Shown here piece after piece: positions 57,665 to 64,000 of a DNA stretch of 64,000 bases (position 1 is the first letter of the stretch; each line of letters opens with the position of its first letter). This DNA is from Paraburkholderia oxyphila NBRC 105797 (GTDB lineage: Bacteria > Pseudomonadota > Gammaproteobacteria > Burkholderiales > Burkholderiaceae): the NCBI RefSeq assembly GCF_000685075.1, contig NZ_BAYD01000007.1, forward strand, positions 1-64,000, read 5' to 3'. The notes beneath the pieces were generated by a model. It had not been told where the DNA came from, searched no databases, and worked only from the letters and a program-made list of their open reading frames with translations. The translations under genes and the position numbers were made by a program.

Positions 57665-58279
57665 ATGCAGTTGATTGGCATGATGGATTCCCCGTATGTG
57701 CGCCGTGTCGCCATTTCGCTGCACGTGCTCGGGATGCCGTTCGAGCATCGCAGCGTGTCGGTGTTCCGGCACTATGACGAGTTTGCGCAGATCAATCCGG
57801 TCGTGAAGGCTCCGACCTTCATCGACGACGACGGCACGCTGCTGATCGATTCCACGCTGATCCTCGATTACCTCGACCGCAAGGTGCCGGCGGCGCGGCG
57901 GCTGATGCCCGAAGAAGCGCAGGAGCGCACCTTCGCGCTGCGCGTGAACGGGTTCGCGCTGGCGGCCATGGAGAAGACGGTGCAGCAGGTGTACGAGCGC
58001 CAGTTGCGGCCCAAAGAGCGTCAGCACGAGCCGTGGTTCGAGCGCGTCAATGCGCAGATGCACGCGGCGTATGCGGTGCTTGACCAGCTGCTGGGAGGCC
58101 GTGCGGGGTGGCTCTGCGCTGGGCGGATCACGCAGGCCGACATCACGGCGGCGGTGGCCTGGCGCTTCACGCAGCACATCTTGCCGGGGGTTGCGGACCC
58201 CGCGCGTTATCCGGCGCTCGCCGCGCACTCGGCCCGCGCCGAAGCGTTGCCGGAGTTCGTGGCGACGCCGCTCGAGTGA
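57665..58279 (+). CDS. Glutathione S-transferase family protein
   Basis: A 204-residue GST. The N-terminal thioredoxin fold (1-80) has SPYVRRVAISLHVLGMPFEH and the glutathione-binding cis-Pro and Asp-Ser parts VVKAPTFIDDDGTLLIDST. The C-terminal helical domain has the N-capping segment ITQADITAAVAW. It is probably a cytoplasmic conjugating or peroxidase-type enzyme. The ATG at 57665 follows GAGGTGAA and gives the usual short N-terminus. Confidence 0.9.
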   Translation: MQLIGMMDSPYVRRVAISLHVLGMPFEHRSVSVFRHYDEFAQINPVVKAPTFIDDDGTLLIDSTLILDYLDRKVPAARRLMPEEAQERTFALRVNGFALAAMEKTVQQVYERQLRPKERQHEPWFERVNAQMHAAYAVLDQLLGGRAGWLCAGRITQADITAAVAWRFTQHILPGVADPARYPALAAHSARAEALPEFVATPLE

Positions 58280-58411
58280 GCCACGGGCCCGCGCGCGGGC
58301 CCGCTGATCGTTCTGTCCCGCAGTTGGCGCTGCTGTTTGCCCGATTGTTCGCGTTTAGCAACAAGTGACTTCGCGTCCGGGCCATTTATCGGCAGACGCT
58401 ACATTCCTAGA

Positions 58412-58681
58412 ATGGCTCTCATGGAAATACCGCTGCGTCAGACCGACGCGGCGGTTCAAGCGGGAGCCGTCATGAAATCCTTTATCGAACGACAGTTGTA
58501 TCAGCCAGCCCTGGTTCTGCCGATGGTGGACCTGATGCAGCTGATGGTGTCGCTCGACTTCAATATGGGCCAGATCGGCTTGATGGTGGCGACGCGCGGT
58601 GCACGCGCGGCGCTGCAGCGTTCGCGCGAACTCTGGTGCGCAAGCCATGAATGTGCTGCGCCGGGTGAACGCGTCCACTGA
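58412..58681 (+). CDS. Small hypothetical protein, 89 residues
   Basis: A short ORF (MALMEIPLRQ; an alternative start three codons later at 58421). It has a hydrophobic, methionine-rich middle (LVLPMVDLMQLMVSLDFNMG) that is amphipathic rather than clearly membrane-spanning. A strong terminator 110 nt downstream supports a transcript here. No family is recognised. Confidence 0.45.
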   Translation: MALMEIPLRQTDAAVQAGAVMKSFIERQLYQPALVLPMVDLMQLMVSLDFNMGQIGLMVATRGARAALQRSRELWCASHECAAPGERVH

Positions 58682-58994
58682 TCCCATTTACCTGCGAGCG
58701 ACCGACAGGTCACAGACAACGTACCGCTTTAACGATTCTCCCCCCGACGCGCAGCGGCTTCGCCCGTTTGCTGTTGTGACGTCACCTTGTGAGCCGCCTC
58801 ATGATCCGGGGCGGCTCTTTTTTCTCGTTTTCCGACTGGAAATGCCGATGCTTTGACCGGTTTGCCGCGCCGGCTTGCCGATGCACGGCGGGACCGCGCG
58901 CGCTCACGCGCGGCGCAAGGGTTGCCGGCGTAAGATGGCGCGAACGTAACGCGCGCACGCGAGCGGCACGCCGTTTCGCAACAAGGAGGTCGGC
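58682..58994. other. Gap before the disulfide reductase gene
   Basis: A 313-nt region holding the terminator at 58791-58823 and, presumably, the promoter of the reductase-cupin operon. Confidence 0.45.
58791..58823 (+). terminator. Intrinsic terminator upstream of the reductase operon
   Basis: GAGCCGCC (58791-58798) pairs with GGCGGCTC (58810-58817), followed by T6. Confidence 0.8.
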
Positions 58995-60485
58995 ATGGCA
59001 CAGCGTTTCGATGCGATCGTGATCGGCACGGGTCAGAGCGGTCCGCCGCTCGCGGTACGGCTCGGCGCCAGCGGGCGCAAGACGGCGGTGATCGAGCGCG
59101 CGGCGTTCGGCGGCACTTGCGTGAATGTTGGCTGCACGCCGACCAAGGCCTACGTGGCCTGTGCACGCGCTGCACATGTGGCGCGCCACGCGGCGGATTT
59201 CGGCGTGCGTATTGGCAACGCCACGCAAGGCGGCGCGGAAAACGGCGCGCAAGGCGACGATGTGAGCGTCGATCTCGCGTTCGTGAAGGCGCGCAAAGAC
59301 CGCATCATTGGCGCGTCGCGCGATGGCGTCGAGCGCTGGCTGCGCAACGCGCCCAACGTTACGGTGCTGCAGGGCCATGCACGCTTTACCGGCGCGCATA
59401 CGGTCAGTGTGGCGTTGGCGAGCGGCGAGACGGTGCTTCTCGAAGCGCCCGAAATCTTCGTCAATACCGGCACGCGCGCGGCGGTTCCCGAGCTGCCGGG
59501 GCTCGACCGTATCCGATATGAAACCAACTCGACGATGCTCGCTTTGGAGACATTGCCGGCGCATCTGGCGATTGTCGGCGGCAGCTACGTGGCGCTGGAA
59601 TTTGCGCAGGTGTTTCGCCGTTTCGGCAGCCGCGTGACGGTGCTCGTGCGTGGGCAGCGCATCCTGGCGCGCGAAGACGACGACGTCGCGCAGGCCGTTC
59701 AGGACGTGCTAGCGCGCGAAGGCGTGGAGTTTCGCTTCGGCAACGCGCCGCGCAGCGTGGCGCCGCTCGGCGCGAGCGGCACTGGCGGCATGACTGGCGA
59801 TGTGGTTGGCACGAGCGCGGAGGCGGGCTTGGTGCACCCGGACGGCATACGCATCGAGCTCGAGCACGAAACGCTCGACGTCTCTCATCTGCTGTTTGCC
59901 ACGGGCCGTATTCCGAATACCGACGATCTCGGACTTGACGCGGCGGGCATCGAGCGCGACAAGCACGGCCTCATTTCCGTCGACGGAGAACTGCGCACGC
60001 GCGTGCCAGGGGTGTGGGCCATTGGCGACGTGAACGGGCGCGGGGCATTCACGCATACCTCGTACGACGATTACCAGATCGTCGCGGCGAATTTGTTCGA
60101 CGGCGTGTCGCGCAGTGCCGACGCGCGCATTCCGGCCTATGCCGTGTTCGTGGATCCGCCGCTTGCGCGCGTGGGATTGAGCGAGCGCGAGGTGCGCGCA
60201 AGCGGCCGGCCCGCGCTGATTGCGACGATGCCGATGTCGCGCGTCGGACGCGCACGCGAGCGCGGCGAGACGGATGGATTCATGAAGACGCTGGTCGATG
60301 CACAAACGCGGCGCATTCTTGGGGCGACGATCTTTGGCATCGAAGGCGACGAGGCGATCCACACGTTCATCGACACAATGACCGCCGATGCGCCGTACAC
60401 GACGCTCCAATATGCGATGCACATTCACCCGACGGTGAGCGAACTGGTGCCGACCTTGCTCGACGGACTGAGGCCGCTCGCATGA
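58995..60485 (+). CDS. FAD-dependent pyridine nucleotide-disulfide oxidoreductase (mercuric-reductase-like)
   Basis: A 496-residue class I flavin disulfide reductase. FAD-binding IGTGQSGPPLA is at 10-20. The redox-active disulfide GGTCVNVGC is at Cys42/Cys47, the NAD(P)-binding region is VGGSYVALEFAQ, and the C-terminal dimer domain has the HPTVSE active-site histidine motif. It has neither the N-terminal metal-binding domain nor the C-terminal Cys-Cys pair of true mercuric reductases, so the substrate is open. AAGGAGG precedes the ATG. Its stop overlaps the cupin start. Confidence 0.9.
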   Translation: MAQRFDAIVIGTGQSGPPLAVRLGASGRKTAVIERAAFGGTCVNVGCTPTKAYVACARAAHVARHAADFGVRIGNATQGGAENGAQGDDVSVDLAFVKARKDRIIGASRDGVERWLRNAPNVTVLQGHARFTGAHTVSVALASGETVLLEAPEIFVNTGTRAAVPELPGLDRIRYETNSTMLALETLPAHLAIVGGSYVALEFAQVFRRFGSRVTVLVRGQRILAREDDDVAQAVQDVLAREGVEFRFGNAPRSVAPLGASGTGGMTGDVVGTSAEAGLVHPDGIRIELEHETLDVSHLLFATGRIPNTDDLGLDAAGIERDKHGLISVDGELRTRVPGVWAIGDVNGRGAFTHTSYDDYQIVAANLFDGVSRSADARIPAYAVFVDPPLARVGLSEREVRASGRPALIATMPMSRVGRARERGETDGFMKTLVDAQTRRILGATIFGIEGDEAIHTFIDTMTADAPYTTLQYAMHIHPTVSELVPTLLDGLRPLA

Positions 60486-60925
60486 GCGCGCCCGGCGAGC
60501 ACGCGCCTGCCGGCGACCGTGCTGGCAACCGATCGGATAACGCATCAAGTAACGCATTGGACAACGCATCGGGCAGCGCATCGGTCGGCAACCTCTACGC
60601 GGGCATCGAAGCCGGCGCGCACGACGAGCGTTTCGAGCGGCTCGTCGCGCGAGCCGGCGTGCTGATCGAACGGATCGTCTCGACGGGGCAGGCGAGCCCG
60701 GAAGGGTTCTGGTACGACGATCCGCGCGACGAGTGGGTGGTTTTGCTAGCGGGTGCGGCGGAGCTGGAATTCGCGGCGCAAGGTGGTGCGCGCCACCGGA
60801 TGGGCCCCGGCGACTATGTGCACATTCCCGCGCACTGCCGGCACCGCGTGGCGTGGACCGACACTGCGGCGCCCACGGTGTGGCTCGCCGTGTATTTTGG
60901 CGCGGGCGCTGACGAGCGCGAGTGA
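60482..60925 (+). CDS. Cupin domain protein
   Basis: A 147-residue protein. A polar Asn/Ser-rich N-terminal tail (about 1-35) precedes a single cupin barrel with motif-1-like EWVVLLAGAAELEF and motif-2-like GDYVHIPAHCRHRVAW, which supply the metal-ligand histidines. It is translationally coupled to the disulfide reductase by an ATGA overlap. The cupin may be a metal-dependent sensor or small dioxygenase-like enzyme. Its role with the reductase is unknown. Confidence 0.85.
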   Translation: MSAPGEHAPAGDRAGNRSDNASSNALDNASGSASVGNLYAGIEAGAHDERFERLVARAGVLIERIVSTGQASPEGFWYDDPRDEWVVLLAGAAELEFAAQGGARHRMGPGDYVHIPAHCRHRVAWTDTAAPTVWLAVYFGAGADERE

Positions 60926-61082
60926 GCCGGCCCGCGCCGCGGCGGAATTTTCCTTTCGGAGACGAGAGGCGCGGCACGTCGACGATAATCACCTGTACCG
61001 GCTGAGCCGCGAACCGTGCAGACCACGCGCGATCGATCGTCGCCCGCGCCGCAACCGTTTTTCCGTTACGAAACGCCGTCTC

Positions 61083-61562
61083 ATGTCACGTCAACATCCG
61101 CTGCGCGTCGCGCTGGTTTCCGATACGCACAATCTCGTGCGGCCCGAGCTGCTGAGCTTCCTGGCGGGCTGCGATGCGATCGTCCACGCGGGAGATATTT
61201 GCGAGCCAGGCGTGCTCGACCGGCTCGCCCAGATCGCGCCGCTGACTGCCGTGCGTGGCAACAACGACCACGGCGCATGGGCCGAGGCGCTGCCGGTCCA
61301 AACCGTCGTCGAAATCGGCGGTATTGCGATTGCCGTCATCCACGAATTGCCCGACCTGAGTGGCGATCCGGCAGCGCAGGGCATCGCCGTCGTGGTCAGC
61401 GGCCATTCGCATAAGCCGGCGCTTGAAATGCGTGATGGTGTGCACTACGTCAATCCGGGCAGCGCCGGACCACGCCGCTTCAAATTGCCGATTTCCGCCG
61501 CAATGTTGACGATCGGAAACGACGGCGCGCTGCACGTCGAGCACACGCGGCTGATCGACTGA
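61083..61562 (+). CDS. YfcE/MJ0936 family metallophosphoesterase
   Basis: A 159-residue calcineurin-fold phosphoesterase with the metal-binding series VSDTHN (Asp, His), HAGDI (Asp), RGNNDH (Asn), HELPD (His) and SGHSHKP (His, His). Such enzymes hydrolyse phosphodiesters in vitro; the physiological substrate is unknown. The ATG at 61083 gives MSRQHPLRVALVSDTH. It lies 157 nt after the cupin gene. Confidence 0.9.
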   Translation: MSRQHPLRVALVSDTHNLVRPELLSFLAGCDAIVHAGDICEPGVLDRLAQIAPLTAVRGNNDHGAWAEALPVQTVVEIGGIAIAVIHELPDLSGDPAAQGIAVVVSGHSHKPALEMRDGVHYVNPGSAGPRRFKLPISAAMLTIGNDGALHVEHTRLID

Positions 61563-61600
61563 GCGTGTCGCGCGCATCGGCGCCGCCGCGCGCGCGACGC

Positions 61601-61625
61601 AAAAAAGGCCAGCACGTGGCTGGCC
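61601..61625 (-). terminator. Terminator of the ProP-like gene
   Basis: On the minus strand GGCCAGC (61625-61619) and GCTGGCC (61613-61607) form a 7-bp stem, followed by T6 (61606-61601). It lies 66 nt after the gene stop and also faces the end of the YfcE-like gene. Confidence 0.8.
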
Positions 61626-61690
61626 TTCGATGATTTCCGATGCGAAATCCTCAGTGCATAGCGTAGCAGCGCGACTGCGCTACGGCTGCG

Positions 61691-63160
61691 TTACACCCGC
61701 ACCGCTCCGTGCGCGGCGTAATCCTCGTCGATCTCGCGGGCGACGCGCACGCCACGCAGCACCGCATGGGCCTCGGCCCTGGTGCCGACGCACGGCGCGG
61801 AGCCCGGCAGCGGCTTGCGCGCCGTCTCGTGCAGCGCCACGACCGAGATGATGCCGATCACCGCGGCGCCCATCAGGTAGTACGCGGGCATCATGAGGTT
61901 CTGCGTGTGCTCGACGAGCCAGGCGGCGACCAGCGGCGTCGTGCCGCCGAACAGCGACACCGACACGTTAAAGCCAATCGCGAGCGCGCCATAGCGGATC
62001 GCGGTCGGGAACAGCGCCGGCAGCGCGGAGGGCATCACGCCGGTAAAGCACGACAGCAGCGCACCGAGAATCAGGAGGCCGAAGAACACCGGCAGGAGCT
62101 CGCCCGTCTGGATCAGCGTGAGCGAGGGAATCGACAGCACGATCAGGCCCACGCAGCCCGCGAGCATCACCGGCTTGCGGCCGATGGCGTCCGAGAGGCG
62201 GCCGAAACCGAGCGTCATCGGCATCATCAGGACCATCACGATCAGCACGAGGAAGAGGCCGTGCGTTTCGTTGAAGTGCAGCGTCGCCGAGAGGTAGCTC
62301 GGCAGATACGAGAGCGCCATGTAGTCGGTCACGTTGAAGATCAGCACGAGGCCCACGCACAGCAGGAAGGGGCGCAGATGCTCCGTGACGAGCGACTTCA
62401 GCGTGAGCTTCGGACGCGCGTGCTCTTCGGCTTCGCGCAGCTCGGCTTCGCGCTTGAAGGCGGGCGTTTCTTCGAGCTTCGTGCGGATGTAGAGACCCAC
62501 GAGGCCGAGCGGGCCCGCGATCATGAACGGAATGCGCCAGCCCCAGTCGAGCAGCTGCTGGTGCGAGAGCACGGCGGTCAGCACGGCGACGGTGCCCGCG
62601 CCGAGCACGTAGCCGATCAGCGTGCCGAACTCGAGGAAGCTGCCCATGAAGCCGCGACGCTTGTCGGTGGCGAATTCGGCGATGAAGGTCGCGGCACCGC
62701 CATACTCGCCGCCCGTCGAGAAGCCCTGGATCAGGCGCGCCACGAGCAGCAGCACGGGCGCGGCAATGCCGATCGAGTGGTACGACGGAATCAGGCCGAT
62801 CGCGAAGGTGCCGCAGGCCATCATGATCATGGTCATCGCGAGCACGCGCTGGCGGCCGATGCGGTCGCCGAGCGGCCCGAACACCATGCCGCCGATCGGG
62901 CGCACGAGAAAGGCCGCGGCGAACGTGCCGAAGGTGGCGATGAGCTGCGCCGAGGGGCTGCTCGACGGGAAGAACACCTGGCCGAGCGTCACGGCGATGT
63001 AGCTGTAGACGCCGAAGTCGAACCATTCCATGGCGTTGCCAAGCGCCATGGCGCCGACGGCGCGTTTGAGGAGGCTTTTGTCGACGATCGTAATGTCGTC
63101 GAGCGTCAGATCGGTCGAGCTCGCCGATGAGCCGGAGGTGGAAGCGGTCAAGGTATGCAT
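61691..63160 (-). CDS. MFS metabolite:H+ symporter (ProP-like)
   Basis: A 489-residue twelve-helix transporter of the metabolite:H+ symporter family. The signature GNAMEWFDFGVYSYIAVTLGQ and the loop GPLGDRIGRQRVLAMTM are diagnostic. E. coli ProP imports proline and betaine under osmotic stress; relatives import dicarboxylates, citrate or shikimate, so the substrate is open. ATG 63160 (MHTLTASTSG) lies directly after GGAG, which is tighter than usual, so an upstream in-frame start cannot be excluded. A long leader with a possible promoter at 63553-63582 precedes it. Confidence 0.87.
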   Translation of the reverse strand: MHTLTASTSGSSASSTDLTLDDITIVDKSLLKRAVGAMALGNAMEWFDFGVYSYIAVTLGQVFFPSSSPSAQLIATFGTFAAAFLVRPIGGMVFGPLGDRIGRQRVLAMTMIMMACGTFAIGLIPSYHSIGIAAPVLLLVARLIQGFSTGGEYGGAATFIAEFATDKRRGFMGSFLEFGTLIGYVLGAGTVAVLTAVLSHQQLLDWGWRIPFMIAGPLGLVGLYIRTKLEETPAFKREAELREAEEHARPKLTLKSLVTEHLRPFLLCVGLVLIFNVTDYMALSYLPSYLSATLHFNETHGLFLVLIVMVLMMPMTLGFGRLSDAIGRKPVMLAGCVGLIVLSIPSLTLIQTGELLPVFFGLLILGALLSCFTGVMPSALPALFPTAIRYGALAIGFNVSVSLFGGTTPLVAAWLVEHTQNLMMPAYYLMGAAVIGIISVVALHETARKPLPGSAPCVGTRAEAHAVLRGVRVAREIDEDYAAHGAVRV

Positions 63161-63438
63161 CTCCAATGACAGCGACGAGCCTGCAAGAGCTCGCCACGGT
63201 TGCCGGAGAGTGCCGTTTCGCGATAGCGGCGACATTTCGCGCGCGAACGCCGCAAAGGAAGGGCGCCCGGTCCGTCTGCGAGGCAGGCGGCGCACGAGTG
63301 GCATGCTGAAGTGTCGCGAAACGACACTCAATCGAATTGTGCGTATGCGTTGCGCCTGCGTGGCCGTGGTTGGGGGGGCAGGGCGCATGAGGACGCTGGA
63401 CCGGCACGAGGGTGCCCGGTGAAGCGCCGCTGAACGAA

Positions 63439-63546
63439 AAAGAAGGTCCGCGTGGCGGAGCGTTCTTTTTGTATGAAAGCAATCAGGAAGTAGGCGGTTT
63501 TGGGCGTCGGCCCGATTGCAATTGATGGCTAATGCCTGTTGAACGA
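63439..63546 (-). ncRNA. Candidate small RNA or attenuated leader
   Basis: A minus-strand transcript starting about 63546 (7 nt after the -10 box) would run about 108 nt to a hairpin at 63472-63439. The hairpin has TCCGC paired with GCGGA, flanked by AAAAAGAA and TTCTTTTT. This fits a free-standing small RNA or a prematurely terminated leader of the ProP-like gene. Confidence 0.35.
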
Positions 63547-63552
63547 AGCGTT

Positions 63553-63582
63553 ATGATAGCACGATAACGTAAGATCGCGCAA
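63553..63582 (-). promoter_or_regulatory. Possible sigma-70 promoter upstream of the ProP-like gene
   Basis: On the minus strand a -35-like TTGCGC (63582-63577) and a -10 box TATCAT (63558-63553) are 18 nt apart. The -35 is weak and overlaps the outer arm of a 10-bp inverted repeat. Confidence 0.4.
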
Positions 63583-63648
63583 ACCGCCCGTCTGGCGGGG
63601 ATCCCCGGGGAACCCTCGAGGCCCCGTGTGGCGGGGGATTGCGCGATC
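63573..63648. repeat. Nested inverted repeats
   Basis: GATCGCGCAA (63573-63582) and TTGCGCGATC (63639-63648) are perfect inverted copies 56 nt apart. Between them are a CCGCC/GGCGG pair and the palindrome GGGGATCCCC. It could be a structured RNA or a repressor-binding region over the ProP-like promoter. Confidence 0.55.
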
Positions 63649-63704
63649 TGGCCGGCTCTGTTGACGCACCCCTGGATGAGCCCGGTATACGCATGAAGCG
63701 CATA

Positions 63705-63734
63705 AAAAAACCGCGCCCGGAGGCGCGGTTTTTT
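63705..63734. terminator. Bidirectional terminator after yggX
   Basis: AAAAAACCGCGCC (63705-63717) pairs perfectly with GGCGCGGTTTTTT (63722-63734) around CGGA, giving T-tracts on both strands. It lies 77 nt beyond the yggX stop. Confidence 0.85.
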
Positions 63735-63810
63735 CGCTTCGTCTGGCCGCATCAAGTGCCGCCCTGAAGACGGCCACCGGGAATGGGTCCCGGCGTGCGG
63801 CGCAGGCGTT

Positions 63811-64000
63811 TCAGCCTTCGGTCGGCGGCACGTAGCCCGACGCCTGATCGGCGCCTTCGCCGAAGAAGAACTTCTCCGTCTGCTTCATCAGGTACTGGCG
63901 CGCGCGCGGGTCGGCCATGTTCAGCCGGTTCTCGTTGATGAGCATGGTTTGCTGCTTGAGCCAGGCTTGCCATGCCTCTTTCGAGACGTTTTCGTAGATG
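63811..64000 (-). CDS. yggX: Probable Fe(2+)-trafficking protein YggX (3' part, cut by the window edge)
   Basis: The last 62 codons of a minus-strand gene run off the window's right edge. The C-terminal segment ([20 protein letters not shown], then a block ending in [19 protein letters not shown]) is characteristic of YggX. This small protein of about 90 residues protects Fe-S enzymes from oxidative damage and may move iron. The start codon, about 28 codons upstream, is outside the window. Confidence 0.93.
   Translation of the reverse strand, partial: IYENVSKEAWQAWLKQQTMLINENRLNMADPRARQYLMKQTEKFFFGEGADQASGYVPPTEG

Larger units (their letters stand above)
63161..63810. other. Structured intergenic region between yggX and the ProP-like gene
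   Basis: A 650-nt region with several features: the yggX terminator (63705-63734), nested inverted repeats at 63573-63648, a minus-strand promoter at 63553-63582, and a bidirectional hairpin with flanking T/A tracts at 63439-63472. No protein gene is recognised. Confidence 0.5.

Overview
The window is chromosomal DNA from a high-GC betaproteobacterium of the Burkholderiaceae, most like Paraburkholderia or a close relative. Supporting signs are the order thrS-infC-rpmI-rplT-pheS-pheT-ihfA-merR-tRNA-Pro, an ihfA with a long N-terminal extension, a DUF2844/DUF3443 gene pair, rnk, a TPP-riboswitch-controlled thiC, and dense G/C-ending codons. I see no prophage, insertion sequence, CRISPR array or replication origin.

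Layout. 1-7.8 kb: an SDR dehydrogenase and a hotdog thioesterase, a PAS-LuxR regulator divergent from the CoA-transferase pair scoAB, an alpha/beta hydrolase, a RidA-like enamine deaminase and the (p)ppGpp synthetase relA. 7.9-16.6 kb: the translation block, with tRNA-Val(GAC), thrS, infC (AUC start), rpmI, rplT, pheST, ihfA, a MerR regulator and tRNA-Pro(GGG). 16.7-22.9 kb: a higBA toxin-antitoxin pair directly after tRNA-Pro, transporters, a PagL-type lipid A deacylase and a 3-hydroxyacyl-CoA dehydrogenase. 23-28.6 kb: the D-xylose locus, galM-xylR divergent from xylA-xylB. 28.9-36 kb: a large Clp/Hsp100 ATPase with a zinc-finger N-terminus and no ClpP-docking tripeptide, then an XPD/DinG helicase-nuclease coupled to a FAN1-like VRR-NUC nuclease. 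36-49 kb: envelope lipoproteins including bamC, lactate permease, thiC and its riboswitch, rnk and two exporters. 49-55.2 kb: a LacI-regulated ABC importer ending in a GpdQ-like phosphodiesterase. 55.3-64 kb: tRNA-Leu(UAA), small secreted proteins, a GST, a flavin disulfide reductase plus cupin, a YfcE-like phosphoesterase, a ProP-like symporter and the 3' end of yggX.

The most unusual object is at 55355-55724. It is a tRNA-Leu(UAA) gene interrupted in its anticodon loop by a 285-nt group I intron of the cyanobacterial tRNA-Leu type, with recognisable P1, P2, P4, P7 and P9 pairings and no homing endonuclease. Other signals worth checking are a near-perfect 34-bp palindrome between xylR and xylA, a candidate glycerophosphodiester uptake-and-cleavage operon with its own LacI operator, the helicase-nuclease/FAN1-like pair, the probable stand-alone disaggregase, and a candidate small RNA upstream of the ProP-like gene.

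All functions are read from sequence motifs and gene context; no database search was possible.
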